The position numbers and the translations under genes were made by a program. 64,000 nt of DNA from NCBI GenBank assembly GCA_947683625.1, contig CANTUR010000037.1:3186501-3250500 (forward strand), read 5' to 3'. This document shows positions 50,601 to 62,704 of the stretch, piece by piece. How positions within the stretch are numbered: the first letter of the stretch is position 1; each line of letters opens with the position of its first letter. The DNA is from Mallotus nudiflorus (lineage: Eukaryota; Streptophyta; Magnoliopsida; Malpighiales; Euphorbiaceae). The notes under the pieces are model-generated. The model had not been told where the DNA came from. It saw nothing but the letters and a program-made list of their open reading frames with translations, and ran no database searches.

Positions 50601-50939
50601 TATGTAAATTGTCTACTTGAGTCTTATTTATTTTATCTAGACACTGCAGTAGTTGTGAATTAAAGTATTGGATTTCATGTACTTTATTTTAAAGAGATGT
50701 ACTACATTGAAACTGGATTTGTATTAAAGATTATATATATGTGATGAGATGAGTTTTGAATTAAATCCAGTTGATATGGATGATATTATGATATTATGAT
50801 TTTTATTTTCCGCTGCATATTATATTGTTACTGTTATTATGGCATGATTTATTTTATTTTTAGGCTTGCTACGGGTTCCGGATTCGAAAGAATTCCCGTT
50901 CCCTAGCGTCGGTCATGACCCCTGTTTTGGGTCGTGACA
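47697..50939 (+). repeat. 3' LTR of the full-length Tekay/Del element, 3243 bp
   Basis: Matches the 5' LTR closely. Visible differences include a 13-bp extra segment near 48284-48297 and scattered transitions concentrated in the first 1 kb, while the last 1.5 kb is almost identical by eye. The host duplication GAGTA follows. Confidence 0.95.
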
Positions 50940-51215
50940 GAGTAATAGCTTATACCTTTGCAGCTTATCACTACTACTATTGTGTGGCATGAAGCAGCCG
51001 CTGTCCTAGGCTGCTCGTCAATGGCTGTTAGCGAGGAGGGGCTGGGCAAAAAAGCTGTGTTGTTTGATGGAGTGATGATAAGTGCAAAAAATAATAGATT
51101 TTAAGCATTAATTAATTAAGTTTTTTTATGTCTAAAGACTAGGATAACAATGAATATTGACATATTTTATGTTAAATTTGTAGAGTCTAGGTTTTTTATG
51201 TGTTTCTAACATTTT

Positions 51216-51273
51216 TGTAATATCCCGAGTTTTTAAATAATTTTAAACTACATCGGGATATGCAGTATTAATA

Positions 51274-51308
<35 letters not shown>

Positions 51309-54300
51309 ATTATTTAATTAGCTTATTATTTAATAAAGTCATTTTTAATTATTTTAAGTCTTTTACGTAAAATTTTCCGGAGAGTTTTATTTTCGGGGAA
51401 ATTAAAACCTAAATAAATAATTATTAATTATTTTGGATGATTTTGTGAATTTACATGAGTCCATGCATGATTTTAATTGTCATAGTAATATACGTACATA
51501 TACATGTATATATACACATTTAAATAAATTAGGGTTTATTTTAATTAAATTTATATTGTATAGTTTTAATAAATAATGTGTGTTATATATGTATATGTGT
51601 GTAAATATTATTATTTTAATATGTGGTGTATATTGACTTGAGTATAATATTCATATATTATTATAATGTAAATTAAAGTTATATATATACATATATACTT
51701 ACAAAATCAAAAAGTTCCCCTTAATTACGATTATACCATCGACTTCACCTCCTTCATTCCCGACGTCCCTCACCCATTTTCGGCCACTTTCATGTCGATT
51801 TCTTGCCGTTGGTGTGCCTCTCAGTTGTCCTCCTCCATCCCTAGCTCCCTCCACCGCCTTGTCCTTCCATTTCCGTCGACCTTTGGTCGGTTTTCTCCTT
51901 AGAAATCGAAAACCACCCTTTGCTCCGATCACCACGTTTTCGGCCACCGTTTGAAGTGCCACTGGTCTCTATCTCTTCCTTGAGCTCCGGTGAGTGCATT
52001 TCTAAGCTTGGTTTCACTTGATTTGGTCTAGATTTTCCTAGGTTTCCAATTTTTAATTTCGGCCTATATGTGTTCTTGATTTTTTTTAAGCTTTGATTTT
52101 AATGATTCAAGCAAACTTTCCTCACAAATTTTGATCCTAGTTGCTCAATCTACATGCTTTAATTTTTATGGAATTTTTGGGAATTATTTTGTTTTTTGTG
52201 AATTTTTGATTATTTTATTAATATTTTTTAATTTCGTAAATTAATTAATTAAATTATGAAATTGTGATTAATGGTGTTTATAGGTGTTAAAATGTATTTT
52301 ATAAATTTATTTGTAATTTTTATGATTTTTATATATTTATTGTGAATTTATTTAGTTTATGTGATTTTTAGAAAATTAGGTTAATTATGTATTTTGTTGA
52401 AATTAATTGGTTAATTGAGCATAATTATTGATATTATTGAATTATATGTTGAGAAATTAATTTTTGAGTAATTATACTATTTTTAGTGAATTTTTGAACA
52501 ATTATAGTGGATTTATATATAGTAAGGGTATTTTAATAATTTGGTACTAAATTGGCTAAAAATATAATTAAATTGGTTTTAATAGTTATTTGAGGTATAA
52601 AAATGATTTATAAAAATGATTTAGTATTTTTAACTAATTAAAACTATTTTTTCAAAAATTATTTTCAAATTATATATAATATACTATTTTTGTAAATAAA
52701 TGAGTTTTATCGATTTATAATATGTTTTAGGGTTAATTATGTAATTTGGAGTTTTAAAATGTATTTTGGTCAATATTTATGAATTTATTGAGAATTATCG
52801 ATTTTTAATAATATTTTATTAAAATTAGGGTTTTTATGTATTTATCGGTAAAATAATTATTTTCAGTGTTTTAAATATCTAATTTGCTATATTTTGGTAT
52901 ATAAAGGGCATTTTCGGTATTTCTAGAATTTTAATGTATTCTGTGTATATCTTGCGAATTGTGAACCTCGATCGGTGGAATTGTAGTTTGGGAGTCCGAC
53001 CGAGGGGTTGTGAGACTGTGTTTATTTGAACTGTGTTTCTTTGTAGGACCGGCTCTACTCTTTGAGTAGAGAGATGTCTATTTTACAGAGGAGGTTCTGC
53101 TGGATTTTTGATAGAATTCTCGTAAAACGTGATATTCGGTCGAATTCCTATTCTGATTCTGTGTTCGGTGTTTTAAATCGAGTCTCTAAAATTTCATTAG
53201 ATTTATTCTGATTCATGTTGTCATTTGTTTGTTAGTTGCGCCAAGACCGAGGCCTAGTGGACCAGACCCGTCAGATTCGTCTCGTGGAGCGCATAACTGT
53301 GAGTTGTTATTTTATATATACTTGTATTAGGATTGCATGTTTTAGAAATGTATGTTTTATGTGTATGATATCTGCATAAATGGTTTAATAAATGCTTAAG
53401 TATATTTTTGGTATATTTTAAATTAAATGCATGTTTTATTATGGAATTATACCTAAAATGTTTTTAAGTATATATATAGTTTATTTCTAATTTATTTTAC
53501 AATTGAATTGAATTTGTTTAACATATATATACTCGAAATATACTTGGTTTATTTTTGGTATAATTCTTGTATATATATGGTTTATGTTGCTATTTTATTT
53601 AATAAAGTCATGCATCATTTATTTTATGAATGTATGAATTTATTTTTAAATGAAGGATATCAATAGAACATGCTATCTAATGGGCAGCACTAGGACCGAG
53701 TACGTACCGGTACGATGATAGACTGTAGGTTAAATTACTAACGTATTTGTGGATATTGATTGGATTGATTTATTTAATATGTGATGTGATTTGAGAGTGT
53801 GATTGTTGGAGCTTGGTTGACTAAGTGTCTCGGGGCCAATCACACTGACAGTCAGACTGTTGGAGCTTGGTTGACTTAGTGTCTCGGGGCCAGTCTACTG
53901 TCCAAATGGAATAAGTGACTTTATTTGGAATAAGTAAGCCTGTATAGCTAGAGTGTTTTCTAACACTGTTTGAGGTTGTGATCATTTACGGTTCTATTTA
54001 ATCCTTCATAAACAGATATTTTCAGTATTTATATAAAATGATTTTGCTACATCTGTGTGTATTTTCCTGTATATATGTTTATTATATATATATACTATTG
54101 AATGTGTGAATTTTTCATTTAGTTATGCATGTATACATATTATAAAAATTCACTCAATGAGGTCTGACTCCCCTTCGTTGACTATTTTTCAGGAGAGTCT
54201 TCGTCTTCAGACCTCAGTAGCAGACCCTTACGCCGAATTTCTTCTGCCCCGGCTTTACTATGTAATCTGCTTACTTGATTTTATTTTATATTCTAGACAC

Positions 54301-54611
54301 TACAGTAGTTATAGTCAAGTTGTGGGATTAATATATATTATATTTGTATGAGATTTGTATTTTAAAGATTTGAACTGAGATTTGTATTAAAAGATATTAT
54401 TTATATGAGATGGATTTGTGTTATTAAATCTGTCGGTGGATTATTATTTTATTATTTATGAGATTAATTTCCGCTGCAAGATATTTTATTTATTTTTATT
54501 ATTATTGCATGATTTTATTTTATTTTATTTTAAAGGCTTGCTACGGGTTCCGGATTCGAAAGAATTCCCATTCCCTAGCACCGGTCATGGCCCCTGTTTT
54601 GGGTCGTGACA
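51216..54611 (+). mobile_element. Diverged Tekay/Del-family solo LTR, 3396 bp
   Basis: TGTAATATCCCGAG to GGGTCGTGACA with the perfect TSD ATTTT (51211-51215 and 54612-54616). It aligns over its whole length with the LTRs of the full-length element but is much more diverged. It keeps the TATA region, the GC-richer blocks, the splice-like sites and both tandem hairpins, so it belongs to a separate subfamily or is older. A TA microsatellite sits at 51277-51306. Confidence 0.93.
51277..51306. repeat. (TA)n microsatellite within the solo LTR
   Basis: About 15 TA units, absent at the matching place in the other family LTRs. Confidence 0.9.
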
Positions 54612-56179
54612 ATTTTGTTAGTTTTTAGTTGCATTTTATTTTTTTCTACATTGTTTTGGTAGGTACGTTCTTCATGGAGTTAAGGATGATGTGCAAGAAG
54701 TGAGGACTTAAAGTTAGGAACTCATCTTGTCATGGAAAAGGGCAAGGCACAAATTCATGTTGAAAGAGAAGATAAGAACTTAAAGTGCAATTTTAGAGTT
54801 AGGCTGATTTAACCTCTGAGATTCAGTGGAGATTTTAACATCCTTAAAGTTTTAGAATAAGAACATGAACTTCTAAATATTTGAAAGAGACATCTTAAGC
54901 TTTTTGAATTGAGCTTACTTCTTAAAATCCAAGTTAGTTTGACTTTGCAAATCTTGCATCGAAGTCAGCATATACAACTTTCATTTTAGGTTGTACAACT
55001 CTTGGTATTTTAGTGGTATCTTAAGCTAAAGAGGTTTAATTAAGGTTATTCAAAGTTTTATGGAAAGCTTAGACAAAAGCTAAAACTTTTATAAAGAAAT
55101 ATTAGGCTAATTAAATCATCTTCAAGGGCTAAAGTCTCACGTACAACTATGTGCCTACTTAGGGTGAATTGAGAAGAGTATAGGTGCATGGTCATGTGCC
55201 AACGTGTGCATAGCCATGTGTTCAAATTCAAAAATTCTTGTTGCTAATTTTTGGAGATTACATGATTTTTAAAGGATGAAGCTAAATAGAGGGCTGAAGG
55301 CTAGGTTTTAGAGGAGAGCCACCAAAGAAAGAACAAGAAAATTTACTCTTTATATAAGTTCTACATCATTTTCTAAGAATAAAAACTAAAATTCTTTAGT
55401 TCTTTTCATTTTTATTAGAATAGATTATGTTAAATATTTGAGAACACGAGGCTTCCATTTTCAAGGGGTTTTTATTATTCAGTTGCTTGTTATTTCAATT
55501 TAGTAATAATGATTTCATTTTCTCTTTATTCATCATCTTCTCTTCTATTCAATATGTGTGGCTAGATCTTCTAGTTAGGGCTCTTGAATCAATTCAACCA
55601 TGTAGTAATTAAAATTAAACCTAAGTTAATAAACATAGTTTATTGGTTATTGCTTTACTTAATGTCTTCAATGAATTGGCCACCCTTTATTTGAATCTAG
55701 ATAATGAAACTTGACTGAGAGATAAGTTTCATTGAGAAAGAGTAATAGCCTATTAATTGTCTATTTAGTTAAGAGACATTTAGATAGTTAACAATGTTAA
55801 GAAGTTGAGTTTTAAATTGAGTATAATGAACAATTGATTAGTGAGAGCTGTAAAATGAAGTGTTAGTCATATTCAGTTATTATAGGTTTGTTTAAGAGGA
55901 AGATTTATGAATCATTAGATGCTTTCATAATGAATTATAGTTTAATTGAACTTAGAGATTAATTAAATCATTAGAATGGTTGAATTGAGTTTAAAAGCCC
56001 TAGCATTTGCTTGGGTTATGATTTTACATTAGCTTAGTCTATTTTATTTCAAAAATCATTCTCGGTGTCTAGACAAACAAACACATTGAGTAATACAATA
56101 CTCAATTTTCCAATTTTTATAGGACGAGCTTTGTTCATTTCTTGCACGATTTTGTACGCTTGCAGATTTCACACACCAA

Positions 56180-57059
56180 GTGACATTGCAATGGGCTTCG
56201 GAGCAGTGCCAGCTTGGTAGTTTGCATAAGAAGCAAGTAGCGCTGTGCTAGTTGCTGTGTTGAGGAAGGCATCAGTAGTTTCAACTGCCTGGAGGATGAC
56301 GAGGGGTGGTAGCCAATGGTTGGTAAGCAATGGTGGTTAGCCGAAAAAGAAGTAAAATGGTCTAAGCGAGATAGAAAGAAGAGAAAAAAAAAAGGAAAGA
56401 TTTGGGGACAAATAAAATTGGGATTTTGTATATTATGGGTGTTATGAAAGTTTGAGAAAACTAAGTTGGGTGTAGTAGATTTTGAGCATTTAAGTGAAAG
56501 AGTGTTTGCCAATTGAAAATAGTTGGAGAAGAGAAGGGAAAAAAAAAGAGGTAAGGAGGTGAGGAGATAAAAAAAATTGCCTTACCTCATAGCTTAAAGA
56601 AATTGAAGAAAATTGACATGGGCATCATGATTTTTGAATGATTTATTCTTTGGGTAATCAAAAATTGATTGGGTGGAAGAAGATTTTGAGAACTTGTGAA
56701 CTTTTTATGTTCAAAAAAGAAAAAAAAAAACTTCTTCAAATCACATAAGGTTTTTTTTTTTTTTTTTTTTTTTACCTTGAGTTTTTGAAATCTTCAAAAA
56801 TTGAGAAAGAATAATATAGGTCTTGAGATTTTTGAAGAAATTTGTTAATGGGAAAAGTGAATTTGTGAAGGAATTAAAATTTGGAAGAGGAATTTATTGG
56901 TAAGTTGAAAGAGAAAGAGAGGAATTTTTGTGTAGATAATGTTTTTTTTTAAAGAAAAAAAAAAGAGAATAAAATGAAGTAAAAAAAAAAAACTTTTTTT
57001 ACATATATCCATGTAAATTAGTTTTAGGCTTAGCCCAAGCTAATTATATGTGGGGGCAT
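56180..57059 (+). other. 3' interior of the old LTR element with polypurine-like end
   Basis: No ORF of recognisable content. Contains a long poly-T run (56751-56773) and purine-rich stretches. The last bases, TGTGGGGGCAT (57049-57059), form a probable polypurine tract directly before the second LTR. Confidence 0.45.
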
Positions 57060-57539
57060 TATTTGTGCCATATTTAAAATTTTGGATTGATTGACCTAAT
57101 TAGTAAAGGGATCTTTACAAAAATACCCCAAAAATGAATCTCATTTTCACCAAAACACCCTTTTTTTCAAAACAATTACACACGTGCCCTTTTTTTTCGT
57201 TAGTTTCATTCTCCCTTTTTCTTATCCCACCTTCTTTTTGCTCATTCATCATCATCATTATCTTCTTCTAGTGTGACCTTTTTCTATGTCTTCTTCTTGC
57301 ATTTTTTTCCCCTCTTCCTTTTTCTTTTTCTACTTCTTCTTCTCCTCCTCCTCATCACCTAGCTTCCAGGGAAATTAACCAAGCCACACTACTGCTTCTT
57401 CTTCTTCTTTTCTTATTTTTCTTCTCCTTCGATCGTCAAAGGTCTTGAACAATTTTTTTTCCAAGAAAGCCAAATTATGCATTACATACATAAAGCCAAA
57501 TTATCTTTGATTTTTTTATTAAGTTTTTCTTGTTGGGTT

Positions 57540-57770
57540 CTGAGTTTTGAGCTGGGTTTGGCTGCAATAAGGGAAAGGAGAAATGGTGCACTTAATGGTG
57601 TAGACGACCGTCGAGTTGGGGTTGATGCCCTTGATGTGGTCTTTGATGGAGGTATGGAAGGCCTCAAAGTTGGTGTTGAAGATCTTGCAGTAGACCTTGT
57701 TGGAATTGTAGGCTTTGTTGCCAAAGAGATAGGCTTAGTGGCAAAAATGGGCTTAGTGAGGGTTGGCTAG
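57540..57770 (-). pseudogene. Possible captured fragment of a Ser/Thr/Pro-rich plant protein
   Basis: The minus strand is open for about 80 codons with Ser/Thr/Pro/Arg-rich content: TKPTIPTRSTARSSTPTLRP, SIPPSKTTSRASTPTRRSST. The TP-R-RSSTP repeat resembles plant proteins of low complexity annotated as FLO11-like or microtubule-associated. Codons use all third positions, unlike the AT-rich surroundings, which supports a captured coding exon. No start codon, partner exon or domain fixes the identity. The plus-strand ORF over the same bases is considered its shadow. Confidence 0.35.
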
Positions 57771-58139
57771 CTATTGCCACAATGAACAAAATGAACTTGG
57801 TATCATAAGTTCAAGACCAGAGGATCACACAACATAAATTCTTAAAAGCAAATTAGTATTAAAACAATCCTTGGGAGCTTAAAGATTAGATTTTTCATTT
57901 AACTCACTAACAAATTTGATTCAATTGCATAATTTTTCATTTTTAACAAGGAGCACATAAAAATAAATAAAAGTGCACATATCATTATGAAAAAAAAATA
58001 AAACATAAAATGAAGAGCATATGTGAAAATAACAATAAAATTATTATTTTTTATAAAAAGAAATTGTTTCATACAAAATAAATAAAAAAATATTATTATT
58101 AATTATTTTTTAATATTATTCATATATGATACAATAAAA

Positions 58140-58580
58140 AAGGTATATTATCTGAATATTATAAGTTTTTAAAACTCAAAACAGTACCTGAAAATTAAAA
58201 ACAATATCTCAAACTCATAAATATAGTATACTATCTCAATATTATATGTATGTGAAACTTCAAAATTGTATCCAACACTAAAAATAGTATATTATCTTAA
58301 TATTATTCAAATATTTTCCTCCAACCAAAAGTATATTTTCTTAATATTATTCGTATCTAAAACTCAAAGCAATATCTAAAACTTTAAACAGTATCTAAAA
58401 ATCAAAACAATATTTGAAGTTTAAAAATACAATATACTATCTTAATATTATATATATATGTGAAACTTCAAAATCGTATCTAATACTAAAATCAGTATAT
58501 TATTTGAATATTATTCAAATATTTTCCTCTAATCAAAAGTATATTTTCTAAATATTATTCATATCTGAAAATCAAATTTT
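58140..58580. repeat. Tandem repeat, unit about 206 bp, roughly two copies
   Basis: CTATCTCAATATTAT at 58231 and CTATCTTAATATTAT at 58437 start matching stretches that share GTGAAACTTCAAAAT, AGTATATTAT and ATTCAAATATTTTCCTC. Fragments recur at 59100-59240. A separate internal duplication carries GGGTGAACCCGTCGTGC near 58629 and 58780. Confidence 0.65.
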
Positions 58581-59678
58581 TTAACAATTAATTAAAATGA
58601 GGGAATCTAAAACCCAAAATGAACTGGGTGAACCCGTCGTGCCATGTTTTAAACACCTATAGCTTGTAAATAATTTTTTAATTAAAATTTATTTTTTCTT
58701 GAACTTTTTGTTTTTTGAAAATATATTTTTGTTTTAAAAATAATTAAAAATATGGAATCTAAAACCTAAAATGAATTGGGTGAACCCGTCGTGCTATAAT
58801 TTAAACATGTCTAGTTTGTAAATAATTGATTAAAATTTAAACACGCAAGTAGAAACATGTACCATTTTCCATAATAGAAAAATGGAGTATTTTTTACTTA
58901 CATTTTCCATCAAAGAAGGCTTCTTTCATTTTCAAGTTAAAGATGCCTAAATTAATAGAAAAAGGAAGTATTTTTGTGTTAAATAAATAAAAGTTGGGTC
59001 TATATTTTTCAATTGTATTAAAAAAAATTAACAAAAATTATTAATTAAAATTTTTGTTGCACAACAAGGTTAAGAAGTAATAAAGAATGATATTTAAGAA
59101 AAGTATATTTTCTTAATATTATTCATATATTATACAATCAAAACTGTATACTATCTGAATATTATAAATATTTGATAACAGTATATTATCTTAATATTAT
59201 AAGTATCTGAAACTCAAAATAGTATTTAAAACTAAAACTGAAACTCAAATCAAAATAGTATTTAAATATGAAAATTTGAGTAAATTTATATTCTTAGAAA
59301 AATTATCAAAAAAATAGTTGGCCTTGAGTAATTTATTTCAAATATAATTGTATTCAATAATTAAAATAAAAAATAAATAAAAATAATTTATATATGAACA
59401 TCAATTAAGTTGAATCCAAGCGTCCACCTTTTTTCAAATGTATGAAACTTGAAATATTTTTCATTTATTTATATTTTATCATTTGTATAATTTAGTTTAT
59501 TTTTTGTGTACAAAATGAAAAAAAATAATATCAACCTAATATATATATAAATATACACATTTATATTTCAAAATATTTTTCTGAGATATCTAAAACTTTA
59601 ATTATTTATCAAAACTAACATAAGTTATATAATTTAAATATGTTAATTATAATTTTTGAAATAGAGCACACCGCCTAA

Positions 59679-60100
59679 ATATATATATATATATATATAT
59701 ATACCCAAAACAAAAACTAAAAAAAAACTAAGAATAAAAAATTAAAAAAATGATAAAAAAGAAAAAATTAAAAATAAATAAAAAAGAGTGAAAATTAAAA
59801 AATAAATATAAGAATAAAATAAAAAATGAAAAATAAGAATAAGAAAAAATAAATAAAAAAGAAAGAAAATAAAGGTAATAAAAAATATAAAAATACAAAA
59901 AACAAATAAAATAAAATAAAGAAATAAAAAATTAAGGATAACCGAGAAAAAAAAAACGAATAAAAACTAAGGATAAAAAAAATAAATAAAAGAATAAGAA
60001 AAATACAAAAGGGGGCAAAAAATAAAAAATAAAAAAAAGGTACTCTTGAAAATAAAAAAAGAATTCATATAATTAATGAAAAAAGAGGGGCATTTTGATG
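59679..60100. repeat. AT microsatellite followed by A-rich low-complexity tract
   Basis: (AT)n at 59679-59702, then about 400 bases made mostly of AAATAAA, AAAAATAAG and similar words, with almost no C or T runs on the plus strand. Confidence 0.8.
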
Positions 60101-60811
60101 AAAAATTAAGCCCAAAACATGTGTATTTGTGTCATTTTCTCTTAGTTAAAATTTTAAAGCCCAAAAAAAAAAAAAAAGCTCAGCCCATAACCATTGCAAC
60201 TTAATGACTAAGGCAAAAAGACTTTGGAGATAGAGACAATTGTTCAAATACAGCTTGGGAATGAAGGTTGCAAGTTACGTTGATTTATTTTTCACGAATA
60301 GAAGACTCTTGAGTTGGAGAATTAATTTGAAGAAGCAACCCACAAGTAAGAATACCTATAAAAGTAAGGAGAATAACACATATCAAAACACAACAATCCA
60401 AAAACACACCAACCAATTGACCACAACTAATTATCAACACAAGACAAACAACAATCATCATCAAATCAATCATCAGTGGTAAATTTTATTCGGATAATCT
60501 TTAACAAATTTTCAATTCTTATTTATAGTAATTTTCTTGTTAATTTTAAAGTAAAAATTATCTTTTAGCTTGTATTAAATCTCATATTAATATAATTTCC
60601 TTTTAATGTTTAAAAAGCTTCATTTATCATTAATTTTTATTTCATCTGCTTAAAATCCAAATAAATTATGGTAAAAACATTTGAAAATTCACAATCTATT
60701 TGAAAAAAATAAAATTTTATTTTAAGGAATTAATCTTTTAACACACTCATGAAAATTCACTAATAATCTTTTTGGAAAGCACCAAAAATAAAAATTTGTA
60801 GAACCATGTAC

Positions 60812-61773
60812 TAATTACCAACTTGAGATGATAAGATGCTTCAAGGAGGTTAATATTGACAACAACATTGTTGGATGGTATATTTAATTTACTGGATCTT
60901 TATTTGGTATTTGTTTTGATTGTTAACACTTGAATTTTAGTTGATATTTTCTTGAAATCATATTGTAAGCGGTGACCATTGTAAGAAATAGTATACTCAA
61001 TGGATAAAAAATCATATAATCTAAAGTAAGTTAACAAATACTATATTTCTTAAATTAATAAATCTATTTATTACTATTTTCTTAAAAATTTTCTTATATA
61101 TGTTGAGTAACTATTACTTTTATTAGTTTATAATTAATAAATGTTAATCAAATTTTATAATTATTAATCATTGAGTAGTCGCCTCTATTAGCTAACCCTT
61201 TAGATTATTGTGCTTATGTAAATAGTTCATTATTGGTTTACTTTTTGTATATGTTTGGTTTATTTTCTGTATATTATTCTTTATTTTGCCTAAAAACGTT
61301 GTAATCCCTAGTCCCTTCCCCCCATTTGATTTTGAATGTATGGTTGTAAATTATTACTTGTTTTATTTTTATTGAATGTTGGGACTTTAAAACATGAAAT
61401 TGGATTAATGTGCAAACTCGAACTTAACTATAAAATTTGGCAATTATCCAAAAGCAATTTTAATACATGTGGTAATAAGAAAATAATTAAATAATTAAAG
61501 GTAATAAAACACAAAACACAAACAGAGGCCAACCACAAGGTTGGGTGAGTATTCAAATGCTCATGCCCAGTTTCTGAACCCGTTCTCTGACGACGGCTTC
61601 TGGGAACCTCCGTGAAATCTAATTGTTGTATAGTGTGTCCTAATTTTTATCCGGGTGGCAACTCCATCTCTGAATAGGCCCAAGACCTATATCGTATTTC
61701 CAAGTAGGCCTCAAGCCCGCACAGTGTCGTGGTCATCAAACACTTAGGTGCGCGCTAAATCCTGTCGCCTACA
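60812..61773 (+). repeat. 3' portion of the LTR of a Tat/Ogre-type element
   Basis: Ends CGCCTACA at 61773, directly before a primer-binding site. Near its end it carries GGGTGGCAACTCC (61652-61664) and GTGCGCGCTAAATCC (61748-61762), matching the solo LTR at 119-2190 in motif order. The 5' limit is not visible; the old LTR element ends at 60806, so the first LTR bases may lie anywhere after 60811 or be missing. Confidence 0.6.
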
Positions 61774-61774
61774 G

Positions 61775-61792
61775 TGGCAACTCCACTAGGGA
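61775..61792 (+). other. Primer-binding site of the Tat/Ogre-type element
   Basis: TGGCAACTCCACTAGGGA, the TGGCRACTCC type used by plant Tat/Ogre-lineage elements. About 0.9 kb of untranslated leader separates it from gag. Confidence 0.6.
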
Positions 61793-62704
61793 TAGAGAAA
61801 CTGATTCCAGTGTTTTACGTTTTATCATCTTTAAATTATTTTCTTATTTCTTCCTGGATTTATGCATTCACTACACATTTTGCACACAATGATCACTTCA
61901 GTCCTAAATTAACCCGACAATAGTTAGTACTTCACTACCTACATTTTACTCAAACCTGGTGGTGGAATATTTGATTATTGTCACTCACGACACTTATTAA
62001 TCCGCATTGTTTGACCCTTGAGTAGAGAGACGTATATGGATGTATATCGTTATGGGAACCAAAGCCTTTTTACCCAATACTCAAGCCCATGTAATGACCT
62101 AGCAACTATCCTTAAGAATTTTCCCCACATGCATGTCTGTTATGCCATATAATGGACCCTTAAAATAAATCTTGAGCCCATCAATAAGCAATCCAAGGTA
62201 AAATGGGCCCTCGTGTCCAACCAAAGCCCATTATAAACTAACTAAGTTAATAAGGGCCTCTCATGCCTATTCATAACCCATTTCAAGTGGACCTTGACAA
62301 GTGAGTTTATGGTGCTAAGGACCTTGGCTCATAGGAAATGGACTCGGGCTTTATTTAAAGGACCCGTTACTTATCTGAATCATTTGAGATTTATCTTGCA
62401 TACATTGGTTTTGTCATCGCCTGTTGATAACCAGAACCCAGGCCAAAAAATCCTAGGATGAGATATTCACCATTGAATACGCATATGGGGAAATAAGGGC
62501 AGAAGTTTGCACTTTTAAGCTTCGTATTTTAGTTTTTGTATCTTTTGGTTTATTCATTTTCTTAAGATAAAATGGACTTGCACATTATGCATACACGTCA
62601 TGCATCATTCTAACAAACGGTTTTGCAGCACTATAGATCCTTCGAGCTCAGTAAGGTAGGCCCAGATTAGTTTAGGTCATTTGGTTAGAAATTCAGAAGT
62701 GAGA

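Larger units (their letters stand above)
39470..50939 (+). mobile_element. Full-length Ty3/gypsy Tekay/Del-type retrotransposon, 11,470 bp
   Basis: Both LTRs, a primer-binding site, gag-pol in nearly continuous frames, a polypurine tract and a perfect 5-bp TSD GAGTA (39465-39469 and 50940-50944) are present. Long LTRs, domain order Gag-PR-RT-RNaseH-INT and a chromodomain-like tail place it in the Tekay/Del chromovirus lineage. The LTRs differ by scattered transitions, mostly C/T and G/A, and a 13-bp indel near 48284-48297, so insertion is fairly recent. Two nonsense changes and one frameshift break the polyprotein, so it would need a helper element. Confidence 0.96.
51073..56179 (+). mobile_element. 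Candidate Athila-like LTR, interrupted by a Tekay-family solo LTR
   Basis: TGATGATAAGTGCAAAAA at 51073 looks like the LTR start of Athila-type gypsy elements. The far end (GGACGAGC near 56122, CTTGCACGATTTTGTACGCT near 56141, CACACACCA) looks like their LTR end. It is followed by TGACATTG, which could be a transition-mutated TGGCGCCG (tRNA-Asp type) primer site at 56182. Without the nested 3.4-kb insertion the length is about 1.7 kb, normal for such LTRs. No TSD and no partner LTR were found, so the call is tentative. Confidence 0.35.
57105..60141. mobile_element. 3-kb nonautonomous MULE-like insertion
   Basis: Bounded by a 5-bp direct repeat TTAGT (57100-57104 and 60142-60146) and absent from the sister LTR. 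Imperfect inverted ends: left ACAAAAATACCCC...TCACCAAAACACCC, right (reverse complement) ACACAAATACACA...TCATCAAAATGCCCC. Terminal repeats of this kind suggest a Mutator-like element, though 9-bp TSDs would be expected. No transposase. The interior holds a possible host gene fragment, a 206-bp tandem repeat and long A-rich sequence. Confidence 0.55.
35204..60806 (+). mobile_element. Old LTR element without recognisable ORFs, split by three nested insertions
   Basis: Two related LTRs (35204-35892 and 57060-60806, the second interrupted) face the same way. The first is followed by a possible primer-binding site and the second is preceded by a polypurine-like GTGGGGGCA. Flanking GGTAC (35199-35203) and TGTAC (60807-60811) match at 4 of 5 bases. 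The internal region, once nested elements are removed, is about 35893-39469, 50945-51072 and 56180-57059, and shows no gag or pol. This fits a large retrotransposon derivative (LARD) or a fully decayed gypsy element. LTR divergence is clear by eye, so it is old. Confidence 0.6.
57060..60806 (+). repeat. 3' LTR of the old LTR element, interrupted by a 3-kb insertion
   Basis: LTR parts are 57060-57104 and 60147-60806, about 705 bp together, matching 35204-35892. The start has mutated from TG to TA (TATTTGTGCC). The uninterrupted copy shows the empty site, CCTAATTGGTTAAAATTTT, which fixes the insertion point. Confidence 0.65.

Noticed and set aside
56135..56512. 125-codon minus-strand ORF
   Set aside because: Composition follows the purine-rich opposite strand; no domain, no start context, and it overlaps LTR-type sequence.
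57477..57770. Plus-strand 97-codon ORF with signal-peptide-like start
   Set aside because: The opposite strand shows a Ser/Thr/Pro-rich repeat typical of real coding sequence; the plus-strand frame is its mirror.
60797..61773. TGTAGAACC at 60797 as the start of the right-hand LTR
   Set aside because: Alignment with 35204-35892 shows these bases are the end of the older element's LTR, with its TSD following at 60807.
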